Positions 1 to 11,103 of a DNA stretch of 64,000 nucleotides are shown piece by piece. The notes beneath the pieces are model-generated. The model saw only the letters and a list, made by a program, of their open reading frames with translations. It ran no database searches and was not told the DNA's origin. Source of the DNA: Rhinolophus ferrumequinum (lineage: Eukaryota > Chordata > Mammalia > Chiroptera > Rhinolophidae). Numbering within the stretch: the first letter of the stretch is position 1; each line of letters starts with the position of its first letter. The translations under genes and the position numbers were made by a program. The stretch covers positions 21,024,795 to 21,088,794 of the forward strand of contig NC_046296.1 in NCBI RefSeq assembly GCF_004115265.2, given 5' to 3'.

Positions 1-1853
1 TAAACTGTTATCCAATGGTTACGTAAACCAGCAGCAATCTCTCTATAGCCCTTACCTCAGTTCAAAATCCTGACCATACATAGCCTTGGACATAAGTCTA
101 ATTCAAATCAAGGGATCTTACTGCATTCCCTGGGGAGATGTCTCATTGCTCAGGTAGGGGTCATTCCAAACAGGTCATAAAGGATGTGATCACATTTAAA
201 CAAAACAACCGGTTCTTGCTTCAAATGATTGCTCGGTGCCAACTCCAGGTTTAATCATGGTCTCTTAAGAAAATGGTCTGACTGAAAATATTATACTAAT
301 TCATTATTAGTCAAGAATATGGACAACTGTGACAGCCTCTTGTTTCTAACCATGGAAAGCACACCAAACCCATTAACAGAACAGAGCTTTTCAAAAAAAC
401 AGGAGATGCAGCCTTTTTTTTTTCAGGAATAATGCTTCATATTAAAAAGAGAAAGAATATGTTTCTTGGCTTATAATTCTCAACTACCATTATTTTTCTT
501 TCTTAATCACCTTCTGAGACCAAGCCACTTCTCTTCAACAACATCCTCTTTTTTTCCTCTCCCTACCACTGAACACCCCCCAACAACTTTGCTGTGAAAC
601 TTAGGAAAAAATAAAGTGCTAAGGATTAAGCCTTGACTGTTAATGAGGACAATTCCTCTCAAATCATGAGTGAACAAGAATAAATGCAATGAATGGACTA
701 CACTTTTTCAGAAAAATAAACCAAAAGGCTTCAAAGTTCTTCCAAACAAAATTTAAAAAATTAATACTGAAACAAAATGCAACACAGCTAAATTGTTTTG
801 TACTATTGCATAATCCAAGTCAGTATAAACATCGTTCTTAAAGGCTCATAGTACCCATGACAGGTCTATTGGCTACCCCCTCAGGTAATGCTAAAGATGG
901 GAGGGAATGGAAAAACCACCAGGTTCATCCTTCAGGTGCCTTCCTATTCTAGAGCTCAGTACATGTGTGCTCCTTACATCCTGTGGTTCTAAAAAACACT
1001 AAGTAAGGACAACAGAGTGAATCAAAGAAGAGGCAGCAAGAACAAGTGAGTGGTAGGTTTAAGTAGAAGAAGGCCTTCTGGTTTTTAGTGGTCTGTATTA
1101 TACCACAGAGACTAACCAAATACAGTTACTTGCAGGCTGTTATTCATGAGGATGGGAAAGGGATAAGGATTTCTAAGTCAGTGATGAAAATGTCAATAAT
1201 TTTATTGGAATGAAAGGTGTAATTGAATGGATCCTAATAAAACAGATTTCCTAGGCTAACTTACATTTTAAGAGAAAAGAGGGGGGAAAAGGGCAATGGC
1301 ATTAATGGAGGAGTCATATGTAACAGGAAACTATGTTCAGGGCGTTAATGTATGATTTCACTGACCATTAACCAATAAACCTGTAAACCTCACCAGGAAG
1401 TAAGAACTATAAGGCTAACATAAAAGAGTTGTGACATATTAATATTTTAATATTACATGTTTCCTCCATCACCAAAAGGGCAGATTTAACCTGGCTCATT
1501 CCTCTTTGCCATTATAAATAGATATGACAAATTAGATGATCAAACCACTATATTTAATTTACATGTCAAATATGAATCTACCACCTATGCCAAGTCAAAT
1601 ACTTTAACATGTTTATAAAATTTTCACTATGAAAAGTAAAGAAATGGATAATATCCGTTTCTCTTTTCTTTTTCAATCTCCTCAACCAAATCAGAAGGGC
1701 TGCCTCTCCAATGGCTTAAGACCTTGTGTGCATTACTGAATCATGATCGCTACTTAATTATTGGGTTATAATCACAACAGGTAACTTTCATTCTGCAGTT
1801 TGTGTCATCTGCAGTATAATCAAAAAGGGAAAGAGAAATGTTTACCAAATTAC
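1..1853 (-). other. MXD1: MXD1 intron 2 (partial), no other feature seen
   Basis: This is AT-rich sequence between the donor of MXD1 exon 2 and the left edge. I looked on the minus strand for the next MXD1 exon (human encodes STHNEMEKN there) and did not find it, so the bHLH-zipper exons lie outside the window. No repeat family was recognised with confidence. Confidence 0.7.
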
Positions 1854-1953
1854 CTGCTACTGCTGTTATTCTTCTTGGATTTGTTCCTCCGTTTTAAGGC
1901 ACCTCTGTCCTTGTTATTGTATGGTAACATGGAGGCATAACCATGTTCAGCTT
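1854..1953 (-). CDS. MXD1: MXD1 coding exon 2
   Basis: Residues 25-57 plus two bases of codon 58. The acceptor is TTTCTAG|AAGCTG and the donor AGCAG|GTAATT. It carries the basic KRRNKSKK nuclear-localisation stretch. Confidence 0.95.
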
Positions 1954-2760
1954 CTAGAAAACCGGAGGATCCAGTTAATGAATGAGCCTAGGACATCCAA
2001 TACTCTCTCCCCTCCACAGTATTTCCTTTTAAAAATTTACTTATTTTTCATTAAAAGACTATTGTGGAAATAATTAAATGGAGCAAGGTGGAATTCTTCG
2101 AACAATAATTGTTTTTTAAATTGTGTGAACACCCTCAGTTCGGAGCAGGTGTAAGGAGCATTCCAGCTGCTCATTGTTGAGAAACACCCAGCAAGTCGCT
2201 CAGCGCAAGGAGCCTGGGTTTCCCATTGGCAACGTCCAGCAGGTGTGTTAAGTGGGACCAGCCTCAGGCGAAGATGCGGGGCAAACACCGTGAGCAGGGG
2301 GTGGGAGGACAGGGAGGCGCTGCTCCTCTGGCTGGGAGACCCGGCGCCAGGCCCACCTGGGAGCCGGATGGGACCAGCCCGGTGAGGTAAACCAGGGGCC
2401 TGGTTGAGGGGGCCCCGGGCACCCCTCTCAACGGATTGGGGTGGGGGAGACACTCGGGACCCCGGGGTGCAGCGGCCCCCTTTCTACCTCCATTCATTGC
2501 CTTTGGGGCAGCGGGCGGCCTCCCTTCGGACCGCGCGTGGGGAGAGCTGGAGGGGTTGGGAGCGCTCGCGGTCCCGCTCTCCGCGCCTCCAACCACCCCC
2601 GGAGCGGCCGGGAGACCGGACCCGCAGCGGGGCCCCTGAGAGACCCTCGGCCCCTGCTCGGGTCGGACTCCTCCCGTCCCCGTGCACCTCTCTCCCGCCG
2701 CTCCAGGTAGTCGGCCGCCTCCAGCAGCATCTGGATGTTCATCCGAACCGCCGCCGCCAT
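1854..2760 (-). CDS. MXD1: MXD1 (MAD1), MAX dimerization protein 1, N-terminal part (exons 1-2)
   Basis: Known role: MXD1 is a bHLH-leucine-zipper repressor that pairs with MAX at CACGTG E-boxes and recruits SIN3-HDAC, opposing MYC during differentiation. Seen here: exon 1 coding 2688-2760 (73 nt, ATG at 2760 in good context AGAATGG) encodes MAAAVRMNIQMLLEAADYLE and then RRER. This contains the amphipathic SIN3-interaction helix (about residues 5-20). Exon 2, 1854-1953 (100 nt), continues E-AEHGYASMLPYNNKDRG and then a basic NLS-like run KRRNKSKKNN, ending SSS. Donor and acceptor are GT/AG and phase is 1 then 2. Residue 42 is Gly where I recall Ala-preceding Asp in human (RDALKRR). The bHLH, zipper and C-terminus lie off the left edge, so the gene is partial because of the window, not broken. 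The promoter is a CpG island directly upstream. Confidence 0.95.
2688..2760 (-). CDS. MXD1: MXD1 coding exon 1
   Basis: Residues 1-24 plus one base. It encodes the SIN3-interaction domain helix (NIQMLLEAADYLE). The donor reads GAGAG|GTGCAC on the minus strand. Confidence 0.95.
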
Positions 2761-3050
2761 TCTGCACCGGGGGCCGGAGCCACGGGACCAACCCCCACTG
2801 TCCACGGGCTCGCCGCCGCCGCCGGACACCCGCGCCCCGCTGTGGACCGGGCAGAGCAGGGTTGAGACAGCCTCTCTGGCGATCACGCTCGCAGGAAGGG
2901 GGAGGGGGCTGGTGAGCTGGGCACCGTCAACACCGTGACAGAACCCAGAGAAGAGCAGCAGCCACCACCGCCGCGGAGTGTTTATCCCGACTCACCATCC
3001 CCCCGCCCCCAGTCCCTTCTCTTGACAGGCCCGCTTCGGCTGCGTTCCTC

Positions 3051-3327
3051 ATTGGACACCCCAAAGACTGCCCCGCCCCTGGCCTTCTCCGATTGGGGAG
3101 GGCATTACGGCCCCGCCCCCTGGAGTCCGCTCCTCTCGCTGGTAGGTCGAGCTTGACAAGGCCCAGGCTCCACCCCCCCTTTCCAATTGGTGACAGAATT
3201 CGCAACTCCGCCTCGTGCTCCTTCCCTGTTTTCCATTGGTTCTATACCGACAACCGGGCCCCCTTTTGCTTTGTTAGTATTGGCCAAGAGCTACAGAAAG
3301 CAAGCCACTTCGCCAGTCTCCCATTGG
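3051..3327 (-). promoter_or_regulatory. Array of six CCAAT boxes (NF-Y-type) upstream of MXD1
   Basis: ATTGG (CCAAT on the gene strand) occurs at 3051, 3092, 3186, 3235, 3279 and 3323. Spacings are 41, 94, 49, 44 and 44 bp. A GCTGG at 3138-3142 falls in the middle of the 94-bp gap, where a box would be expected. Two units also share a CCCCGCCCC about 20 bp after ATTGG. Another ATTGG lies in intron 1 at 2225-2229. NF-Y binding is inferred from the motif. Confidence 0.7.
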
Positions 3328-3790
3328 CGAAGCATTCCGAAACCTCCCAGCTACGATGACATCACCCTTCTCCAGGCCCAGCGATCTCTGAGTGGCTGGT
3401 GGTCAGCAGCCAGGCTACTCCTCCCGGGATCTGGCTTCAGCTGGCAGGGCGACCCGGGCGCCCGGCAGCGCTGATTCACCGGCCGTCGCGGAGCTCGACT
3501 CCACCCGGCCCCTCCCCGCCTCGGACCTGTTGCCGAGACCTGTCCCCCGGGAAAAGTTCCGGGTACCTGCCGGGCGTCCCTCGAGTGTAAGGCTGAAACC
3601 GCGCCTCGCCTATGCAGTCTGCCCCGCTTGGGTTCAGGGCCGGAGATCTGGGTCTGGTGGCCGCGGCTCCGGAGGTTCCAAAGCCTCCCGGGATCCAGGC
3701 GGCTGAGGGCCCCGCAGCGAATCCCTCTGAAGGGAGAGCGATGCTGGCAGCCCGGCAAGTGACCGGTGGGCTCCTGGCTCAGGCATGCGC

Positions 3791-3796
3791 CACGTG
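3791..3796. promoter_or_regulatory. Canonical E-box CACGTG at CpG-island edge
   Basis: A perfect palindromic CACGTG lies about 1 kb upstream of the MXD1 start codon. MYC-MAX and MXD1-MAX recognise this sequence, so auto- or cross-regulation is possible, but one site is weak evidence. Confidence 0.4.
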
Positions 3797-3800
3797 GCTG

Positions 3801-4520
3801 TAGGGTTTGAGGGAAAAAGCCTGGCTTTTAATCATGTTAAATGCTCGCTTCCCAGCGTTGCGTTTTTTCTTCTCTCAGAAAACGCTAGAATCGGGCTGTA
3901 TACTGCCCTGAGCTCCTCTCCAAACACACTCCTGACTACCATCACGCGAGTGGGTTTTAAAAGCTGAGAAACTTCCTGTACCTAAAGAATGACGTTGAAT
4001 CCTGAAATTCTTTCATCTGAATCTGTTTTAGGGTCTTTCCATTCAATTCTAGATGAAAACATTCAGAAGAATACTCCCTTTTCAAGACGGCTATAAATGG
4101 TGTGTTTATGTGTGTGTTTGTGTGTTGGGGGGGTGGTACCAGTATAAATGTGTATAGAACTAAAAAGTTTATTTAAGGATAGTTCCCCAAGGCTGTCAAG
4201 ATTTCTGAGATGAAAGGTATCTCGAGACTCAAGTTACACTGTTAATATACTTGTATCTCCATTTTAAAAAATAGAAATAAAACTTGGTTTAAGTTGAGAG
4301 TCCTGAATACAGAAATGAATGAAGCATGAACACATCTGGGGTGCCAAAAATGTATACACATGACTTTGGTTATTGGTATATACTGAGTTACAATTTTAAT
4401 ACAGTCTTTTCCTTTCTTAAAATGTGTATACACATTTTTTTTGGCAACTTCTATTTCACAAAGGTTTTAAAAAGATTATTGTTGCAAATATATGAAAATA
4501 GCTTACTTTTGTAATTTACA
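3801..4520. other. Intergenic, nothing recognised
   Basis: AT-rich upstream DNA left of the SNRNP27 3' end, with a short GT-rich and G-run tract near 4098-4135. No gene or clear repeat was seen. Confidence 0.5.
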
Positions 4521-4524
4521 TACA

Positions 4525-4660
4525 TTATCTCTATTCCTCAATATAACCCCATTAGGTAGGTTAATTATCTACATTTTGCACATAAGGAAACTGAGGTCCA
4601 CAGATGGGAAGTGAACCTAGATCTGTTTCACCTAGAGCCTATGCTACCAATGCTCCCATT
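4525..4660 (-). mobile_element. MIR SINE fragment
   Basis: Reads as the reverse complement of the MIR core and tail: 'CATTTTGCACATAAGGAAAC' followed by 'TGAGG', with a flanking 'CCCCATTAGGTAGG'. It is an old, diverged copy. Confidence 0.75.
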
Positions 4661-6330
4661 GGCAGTTTTAAAAGACAAGATAGTTAAGAAATAGATTTCT
4701 AAACTGCGTCATAAACACAGGAAAACGAAAATCATTTAAAGGTAATTGTGCTTGGAAATTTTAAAAGGGTTCTTTATAATGGTTGACAAACCCATTAAAA
4801 TTAAATAAACTCGACAGAATTGATAAGTAGAATAAACATAGTAAATCATACCTGACATATAGGAAACACTTTCTGGTTTTAATGATTAATTGGATGTAAA
4901 AGCTGATTCTTTGAAAACATTAGTAAATATACTAAAGGTAAGGTTTTCAAGAAAGCACAAAAAATTAGAAATGAGAATGGTGATATAACAATTTTAAGGA
5001 ATGTTTTTAAACTGCAAGTTATTTGTAAAACAAATTTGAAAATCATAATGAAATGAATATCATTCTACTAAAGTATCAAAACTGAATAGTGAAAATGCTT
5101 TGATTTCATTATCTTAATTTATCTTAATTTTGGATTTTGTATACTTTCATATTTTCTCTGATTTTATTATGAACACACAACGTATCTTTATTCTTTCTCT
5201 CTTACCCTCAACTCTTTTTTTTTTTAACTCAGTCTTATTTCAATCTCATGATTCTCCCCCTAGAATCATACTGAGTGAAAAACCACACTTATAAAAAATT
5301 AAAAAAGGAGAAAAGGTTGAAATCTGAGTCAGAAATAGCAAATTAATAATTTGAACAGGTATATCTTAAACTCCAAACAAAATACAAAGTTATATAACAA
5401 TCAGAGAATTAGACCAAAGAATGGACCCTTACTGTTCCCTGGTGGTGGTGGAAGAAATGATCCATTAGCTAGCAACACCAACTAGGAATTCGTATCATGA
5501 AGATGTATTATTAAAGGGTATTTGGTGCCATCTACTGGAAATCAAGCAGTAAGTATGAATAAAAGGTTTTGTCTTTTTCTAGATATTATTTTACACAATG
5601 TATACGACAAGTAAAATAAGATAATCTGAAGGTACAGGTTTTGAAGAAAGAACTGAAAATCCTAAAACAAAGCAGAAGTGGTGACCCTCAGCACCTTGCC
5701 CCTCAAAGACATTACATAAACATCGACTGATAGGAACAACCCCAAAAATAAAAATTGGGAATTCCAGAATGTTTGAACCTGAATTTTATGACCAGAATTT
5801 TACATAAAAAGATATCTGTAATAGGATTAACATGGGATGACAATAGTTTATATATATCCAAGCAAGCATCAAGAGAACCTAATAGAATTGGGAAAGAAAA
5901 CGTTGAAAATGGGAAAGCAAAAAAGACATAAGGTATTGTATCAATCAGATAATCTTTACTACATCTTTTAGAAAGCTAAGATTCAGTCTGCTGCCTTCAA
6001 GCGGCTTATACTCCGGGTGGGTATAGTGTAGTATGTAAATGCCAATGCTGAGTGAGCAGCAGGTTCATGAAATGCTACGGAGGTTCTGACGGAGGTTCTG
6101 ACAGATGCCTCTTCAGTATTCTAGAGTGTCAAGGCAAAGGTGTATTATAATCCTTAAATTCCTAAAAAGTTCCCAAACTGGAATTAAAAAACCTTATTTA
6201 TAACTGATTTTGACATCTCCTAACCATTATGACATTAAAATGAGTTTTGTTTTATTAAGTTCTTGAGGAACTGACTTTGTTCTTTAAAGTGGAAAAATCA
6301 GGACTAGAATTTTCTGCTTCAATAGGAAAC

Positions 6331-6363
<33 letters not shown>

Positions 6364-6480
6364 ATGAAAAGGAAGCATAATATCAATCCCTTCTTTGTGG
6401 CTACTTTGGACACTCCAATATCATGATATCCAATATCATATTAAGTTTTAAAAACCTTTAAAAACACTGCTCTGCAAAAA
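4661..6480. other. Intergenic, nothing coding; A-rich tract near 6331-6362
   Basis: AT-rich DNA. It contains a 12-bp tandem duplication of GGAGGTTCTGAC (6079-6102) and a nearly pure poly-A stretch at 6331-6362. No gene was identified. Confidence 0.5.
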
Positions 6481-7480
6481 CTGGTTACTCCACAAATATT
6501 TGTGATTGTAAAAATAGCAATGGCTAAACAAATAGTGGTATATATATCACACAAAACACTATGTATCAGTTAAAAAAAAGGTAGAGGTACATACACTGGC
6601 ATGGAAAGATATCAAAGGCAGTGTTGAGTAAATAATTAGTTGTAAAATGAGCCAGAGCAATCTGGCTCATTATTTATCCAGACATAAATCATAAATCATA
6701 TTTATCTAGAGAAATCTAAGACACTAATTTGAAAAAATACATGTACCCCTATGTTTATTGCAGCGCTATTCACAACAGCCAAGACTTAGAAACAACTGAA
6801 ATGCCCATCAGTAGACGACTGGATTAAGAAACTGTGGTACATTTATACAATGGAGTATTACTCAGCTATAAAGGAGAATGAAATCTTACCGTTTGCAACA
6901 ATATGGATGGACCTAGAGAACATTATGCTAAATGAAATAAGTCAGTTGGAGAAAGTCAAATACCTACCATATAATCTCACTTATATGTGGAATCTAAAGA
7001 ACTGAATAAATGAGCAAAGTAAACAGAAATAGTCTCAGAGATATAGAGAAAAAAACTGAGGGTTGCTAGAAGGGAGGGAATGGGGATGAGGGAGAAGGGG
7101 GAGGGATTAGACAGCATAAATTGGTAACTACAATATTGCCACAGGGAAATGAAAGACAGTTTAGGGAATATAATCAATAATGTTGTAAAGATTTTGTAGG
7201 GAGACCATTTCATGGTTGGTATACCACTTGACCACTGCACTGTACACCTGAAGGTGAACCTGAATAATATTGTATGTCAACTATAATTTAATATATATAT
7301 ATAGTCATGGGATATGGAGTATAGCATAGGGAATAGTCAGTGGAATTGTAATAGATATATACGATGTCAGAGGGGCAACAGATTGGGGGAAGGGGGTTAT
7401 CATTTTGTGAGGAGTGAAATGCCTAACTATTGCATTGTTTTGTACACCTGAGACTAATTTAAAAAAAATCACTACAGCAT
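6480..7480 (+). mobile_element. L1 LINE 3' portion (ORF2 end + 3' UTR)
   Basis: From about 6730 the sequence matches the end of L1 ORF2 ('GCGCTATTCACAACAGCCAA', 'GGAGTATTACTCAGC', 'ATGGATGGACCTAGAGAACA'). A purine-rich 3' UTR follows, then 'TTTTGTACACCTGAGACTAA' and an A-rich tail near 7470. The part at 6480-6720 resembles an older L1M tail. The copy is 5'-truncated and non-coding. Confidence 0.8.
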
Positions 7481-7689
7481 ATTGTGTGAAAAAAAAAAGC
7501 CCAAAGTATTCTCATTTCTAACTCTTACATGCATGCACAGACAAAAGTTTGGAAGGATACAGTGTGAAGGATTCTCACTGAAGAAGGGACAATAGGACCA
7601 GGATTATGGGGTACTGTTCAAAAGGGCTTTGTCATAATGTTTTAAAATTTTTACAGGAAAAAAATGTGTCCAACTATTACTTGGATAAC

Positions 7690-7820
7690 TAACGGTTAAC
7701 ATAAAAATCAAGGGGGGGTTATCAGTGTGTGAGGGATATAAATGATAAATGTCTAACTATTACATTATTTTGTACACCTGAACTATAAAAAAAAAAAGAC
7801 CTGCCAAAAAAAAAAAATAT
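7690..7820 (+). mobile_element. L1 3' UTR tail fragment
   Basis: A short second L1 tail ('CTAACTATTACATTATTTTG', 'TACACCTGAACTATAAAA') ends in two A-runs. Confidence 0.65.
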
Positions 7821-8009
7821 CAAGGAAAGCAGCTAAGTGAAAAAAGCTCACTGAACTATATTTACAAATTCAACAGATATTTATTGAGTGCTTTACTCTG
7901 TGCCAGAAGCTCCATTTCTTCCTGTCTAGTGGAAAAACCAGAAAGTAATAAATGAATATAGAGTGTGTCAGGCAGTGATAAGCTATAGGAGAAAGGAAAC
8001 TGCAGAGAA

Positions 8010-8620
8010 GGTGGAAAAACTGGAACCCTCATACATTGCTGGTGGGAATATAAAACAGTGCAGCTACTTTGGAAAACAGTTTGACAGTGTTTCAAAAAGT
8101 TGAAGACAAAGCTACTATATGACCCTGGAATTCCACTCCTACTTATATACTCAAGAGAATTAAAAACATGTTCATACAAAAACTTGTATTCGAATGTTCA
8201 TACCAGAATTATTCATAATAGCCAAAAAGTGGAATACCCCAAATGTCCATCAACTGATGAATTATAAATAAAAATGTCTATGTCCATAGAATAGAAAGAA
8301 TATCATTCAGGCCAAAGAAAGAATGAAATACTGATATATGTTACAATATGGATGAACCTTGAAAACATTATTCTAAGTGCAAGAAGCCAGACACAAAAGG
8401 CCACATACTGTATGATTCCATTTACATGAAATGTCCATTTATATGAAATTGTCCAGAATAGACACATCCTTAGAGACAAAGTACATTAATGGTTTCTGGG
8501 GCAGGCAGGGATGAGGAGTGATTGTAAATGGGGAAAGAGTTTTGTTTTAGGACGATGAAAATGTTTTAGAATTAGATAGTGGTGATGGATGCTAGCGTCC
8601 AGACTGTTGAAACTTGTGGA
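8010..8620 (+). mobile_element. L1M-type LINE fragment inserted in L2
   Basis: Typical old L1 ORF2-end/3' UTR text: 'CATACATTGCTGGTGGGAAT', 'GTCCATCAACTGATGAA', 'CAATATGGATGAACCTTGAA', 'GGATGAGGAGTGATTGTAAA'. No intact frame remains. Confidence 0.8.
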
Positions 8621-8845
8621 CCACAGTAAAGACTGGATTTCATTCTAAATGACAGAAAACCACCATAGCCAGGAGCAAGGTGACCTGATGCACATTTTAA
8701 AAGATTCACTTCTGCTGCTGGATGGAGAATAAATTGAGGCAGCAAGAGAAGGAAAGAGACCTATTAGGAGGCCACTGCAGTAGTCCAGGCAAGAGCAATT
8801 ATATAGCGATAGGTTAGAATAGGTGGTGAAAGTGGTCAGATTCAA

Positions 8846-8932
8846 CATATATTAAATCACTATGATGTACACTTGAAATATCTTACAATTTTATGTCAAT
8901 TATACTTCAATAAATCTGTACAACAAAAAAAG
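8846..8932 (+). mobile_element. Short L1 3' tail inserted in L2
   Basis: 'GATGTACACTTGAAATATC' runs to 'CTTCAATAAATCTGTAC' and a short A-run. Flanking GATTCAACATA and GATTCAAAACATA resemble a slightly diverged target-site duplication. Confidence 0.6.
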
Positions 8933-9329
8933 TGGATTCAAAACATACTATCAGATTAGAGCCAAAAGAATTTGCTATTGGGCATGAATCAGATATTGGG
9001 CATGGGAGAAAGAGAGGAGTCAAGGATGACGCTAAGGATTTTGGTCTGAGCAAAGGAGTAAGTGGAAGGGCCATTTACTGAGATGGGGAAGCCTCAAGAA
9101 GAAGATTGGGCAGGGAAATGATTAAATGACCCAAGGAGCTCTGTACACTGTATTATACGATGCAGTCATACTACTATTATTTTCTTCATAGGGAGTAACT
9201 TGACAGGAAAGCTTTTAAAGAACTATAAAATAGGTGGTCAAATTTCAGATGCAATAAAGGATTTAAGACACTTATAAAATCATGTAAATAATAAGGATAG
9301 TGATTATAGAATTTTTAAAAATAGTAAAA

Positions 9330-9650
9330 GATTAAAAATAACTTCAATGTCCATCAATAGGGGATTAGTTAAAAATAAATCATAGTCTATCCTATAATGG
9401 ACTATAATTGCTGCTCTTAGGGAAAAAAAAGAGGCAATATTACATGTACTGATAAGAAACAACCTTAAGATGTACAAGTGAAAAAAAGAATAGGTGCAAA
9501 ATAGTGTGTAAAGTTGGCTTATATTAGAATAAAATAAGATATATATGTTTGTGTACATATGGAATATCTCTGTATACCCTTTGTGCTATATGAATTCTGT
9601 TCCATGTGTTTGTATTAATTACTTAAAAAAAAACAAACCCCATTTAAAAT
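9330..9650 (+). mobile_element. L1ME-type LINE tail
   Basis: 'CAATGTCCATCAATAGGGGA', 'TGTACTGATAAGAAACAA' and 'GTGCAAAATAGTGTGTAA' follow the usual order of an old L1 3' region. Confidence 0.65.
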
Positions 9651-9894
9651 CTAACCACAGAGCCTCAAATATCAGTGAGAAGTGAAACAGAATGGGTAAT
9701 GGTTATTTTCTTCAATATAAAAAAAGCTTCCTTCAAATAAGGAGAAGCTTACAAAAAAACAAATGGATCCACGATTTGGAATTAGCATTTCACAAAAGAA
9801 ATAAATATATACGGCTAACACGTTTTTTAAATGTTCATCCTTTCTAGAAATTAAATAAAACAAAATACCATTATTTTACCCATTAGATTGAAAG

Positions 9895-10530
9895 CTTTAA
9901 AAAAATGATTACGCCAAAATATTGGTGCACGTGTATGAAATGGGAATGCTCATACTTTACTGGTGAGAGTCAGTGGTTACCTTTCTAGCTACATACACAT
10001 ACACCCACCACCATATATATTTTTTTTTTTCCTTTTTTTTTTTCCCTATCTCAAAAGCCTTCAAACATGCACACACAGCCCTTTATCTCACCCAGCAATG
10101 CCACATCTAAGAACTGAAACCTGAGGAAAATAATGCAACTAAAAAGATAAATGTAATGGGAAATACTACTCACAGCAAGTCAAGGCCAATGTTCAGCAAT
10201 AAGGATGCTAATAAAGTTATGGTGCAACCAAGTACCTACTAAAAGCTGTTTCCAAAGAATATTAAAAATATATTCACAGAACATGGGAAAAAAGGGATTA
10301 GCAAAAGAGAACAGCATATATATTCTGATTTCATGGGTGGGAGTGAGAAAATAGATACCCATAGGAACCTGGAAAGACATATGCCGAAATAGTAACATTA
10401 ATTATTTTTGGGGGTAGACTGCAAGTGAGTTTAGCTTTTCTTTTACTTTTTGGTTTCTCTCAACTTTTTTTTGTTTTTAAATAATAAGCATGTATTGCTT
10501 TTAAAATGGGGAGAAAGTAGTAAGTGGCAT
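9895..10530 (+). mobile_element. Old L1/HAL1-type LINE fragment
   Basis: Order of motifs is 'GGGAATGCTCATACTTTACT', 'CACCCAGCAATGCCACATCT', 'AATGTTCAGCAATAAGGATG', then a 3' region with 'GGGGGTAGACTGCAAGTGAG'. A T-rich block interrupts it near 10020-10045. Confidence 0.55.
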
Positions 10531-10684
10531 TGAAGGAAAAAACCCACCAGAATATATAAAAATCCAGTTACACTTTTTCATCCTAATTTTTAAACTAAGA
10601 GTCATGATATCTAAATCTATGTATGAAAAAAGAAAATGTGTAGGGAGATATTTTATACAGTAATAAAATATTTACCAAATACAA

Positions 10685-11048
10685 AGGGGTAGAAATATTG
10701 CTTTATTTGAGAAACTCACATCCAAATTACTTTTATGTGTTTTAAAAAGTCTTAATGAGCATCCAAGAAGAAAACAACCTACAGCTTCCACAGGAATAAA
10801 GACAAAAAAATGGGGTTTGATGATTGCCCCAAAATGATATTTCCTAAAGAAAAAATATGTAACATTTAACCTTTTTTTTCTTTGAGGAGAAGGTAAGTGA
10901 ACTGCACATATCATAAATAAAATTTTCTTACTTTACAAGGAGGAAGGACTGTGATCCTGTTTTTGATGCATTGAAACACAAAAATACAAAATCCACTCTT
11001 CTCACTAAGATGAGGGAAAAGAACATCATTCTTCAACATTTTCAATTC
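10685..11048 (-). other. SNRNP27: SNRNP27 3' UTR (approximate end)
   Basis: Sequence downstream of the SNRNP27 stop. The end is inferred from an AATAAA on the minus strand at 10702-10707 followed by a GT-rich stretch. Confidence 0.6.
10702..10707 (-). terminator. SNRNP27: Candidate SNRNP27 polyadenylation signal AATAAA
   Basis: TTTATT on the plus strand. On the gene strand it reads CAAATAAAGCAA, with TTTGTATTTGG about 25 nt downstream as a plausible GU-rich element. Confidence 0.6.
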
Positions 11049-11103
11049 TCATGCAATGAAATCCAAAGGTCTGTTGAATCCCCCTTTTCGATTCATGTAC
11101 TGC
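11049..11103 (-). CDS. SNRNP27: SNRNP27 coding exon 6 (terminal)
   Basis: Residues 139-156 ([18 protein letters not shown]) and TGA. This is the most conserved end of the protein. Confidence 0.95.

Larger units (their letters stand above)
2270..3800. promoter_or_regulatory. MXD1: CpG island / MXD1 promoter
   Basis: GC- and CpG-rich sequence covers MXD1 exon 1, the 5' part of intron 1 and about 1 kb upstream, in sharp contrast with the AT-rich flanks. It holds several CCCCGCCCC GC boxes (for example 3071-3079 and 3111-3119), no obvious TATA box, a series of CCAAT boxes and a CRE-like TGACATCA at 3357-3364. It is therefore a TATA-less, probably dispersed-start promoter. Many open frames within it are by-products of GC content. 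Confidence 0.85.
7864..9120 (-). mobile_element. L2 LINE fragments interrupted by L1 pieces
   Basis: The reverse complement of an L2 3' end starts at about 7864 ('ATTTATTGAGTGCTTTACTC'). The L2 match continues at 8625-8845 ('GGAGGCCACTGCAGTAGTCC') and 8933-9115 ('GGAGTCAAGGATGACGCTAA'). Plus-strand L1 sequence separates these blocks, so the L2 copy was split by later L1 insertions. Confidence 0.7.

Noticed and set aside
2494-2886. In-frame N-terminal extension of MXD1 beginning at 2886
   Set aside because: The triplet at 2886-2884 is GTG on the gene strand, not ATG. The ATG at 2760 has good context and matches the known N-terminus.
2264-3758. Many overlapping open frames on both strands in the MXD1 CpG island
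   Set aside because: Low stop-codon frequency in GC-rich DNA explains them. Only the MXD1 exon 1 frame matches a known protein and has a proper donor.
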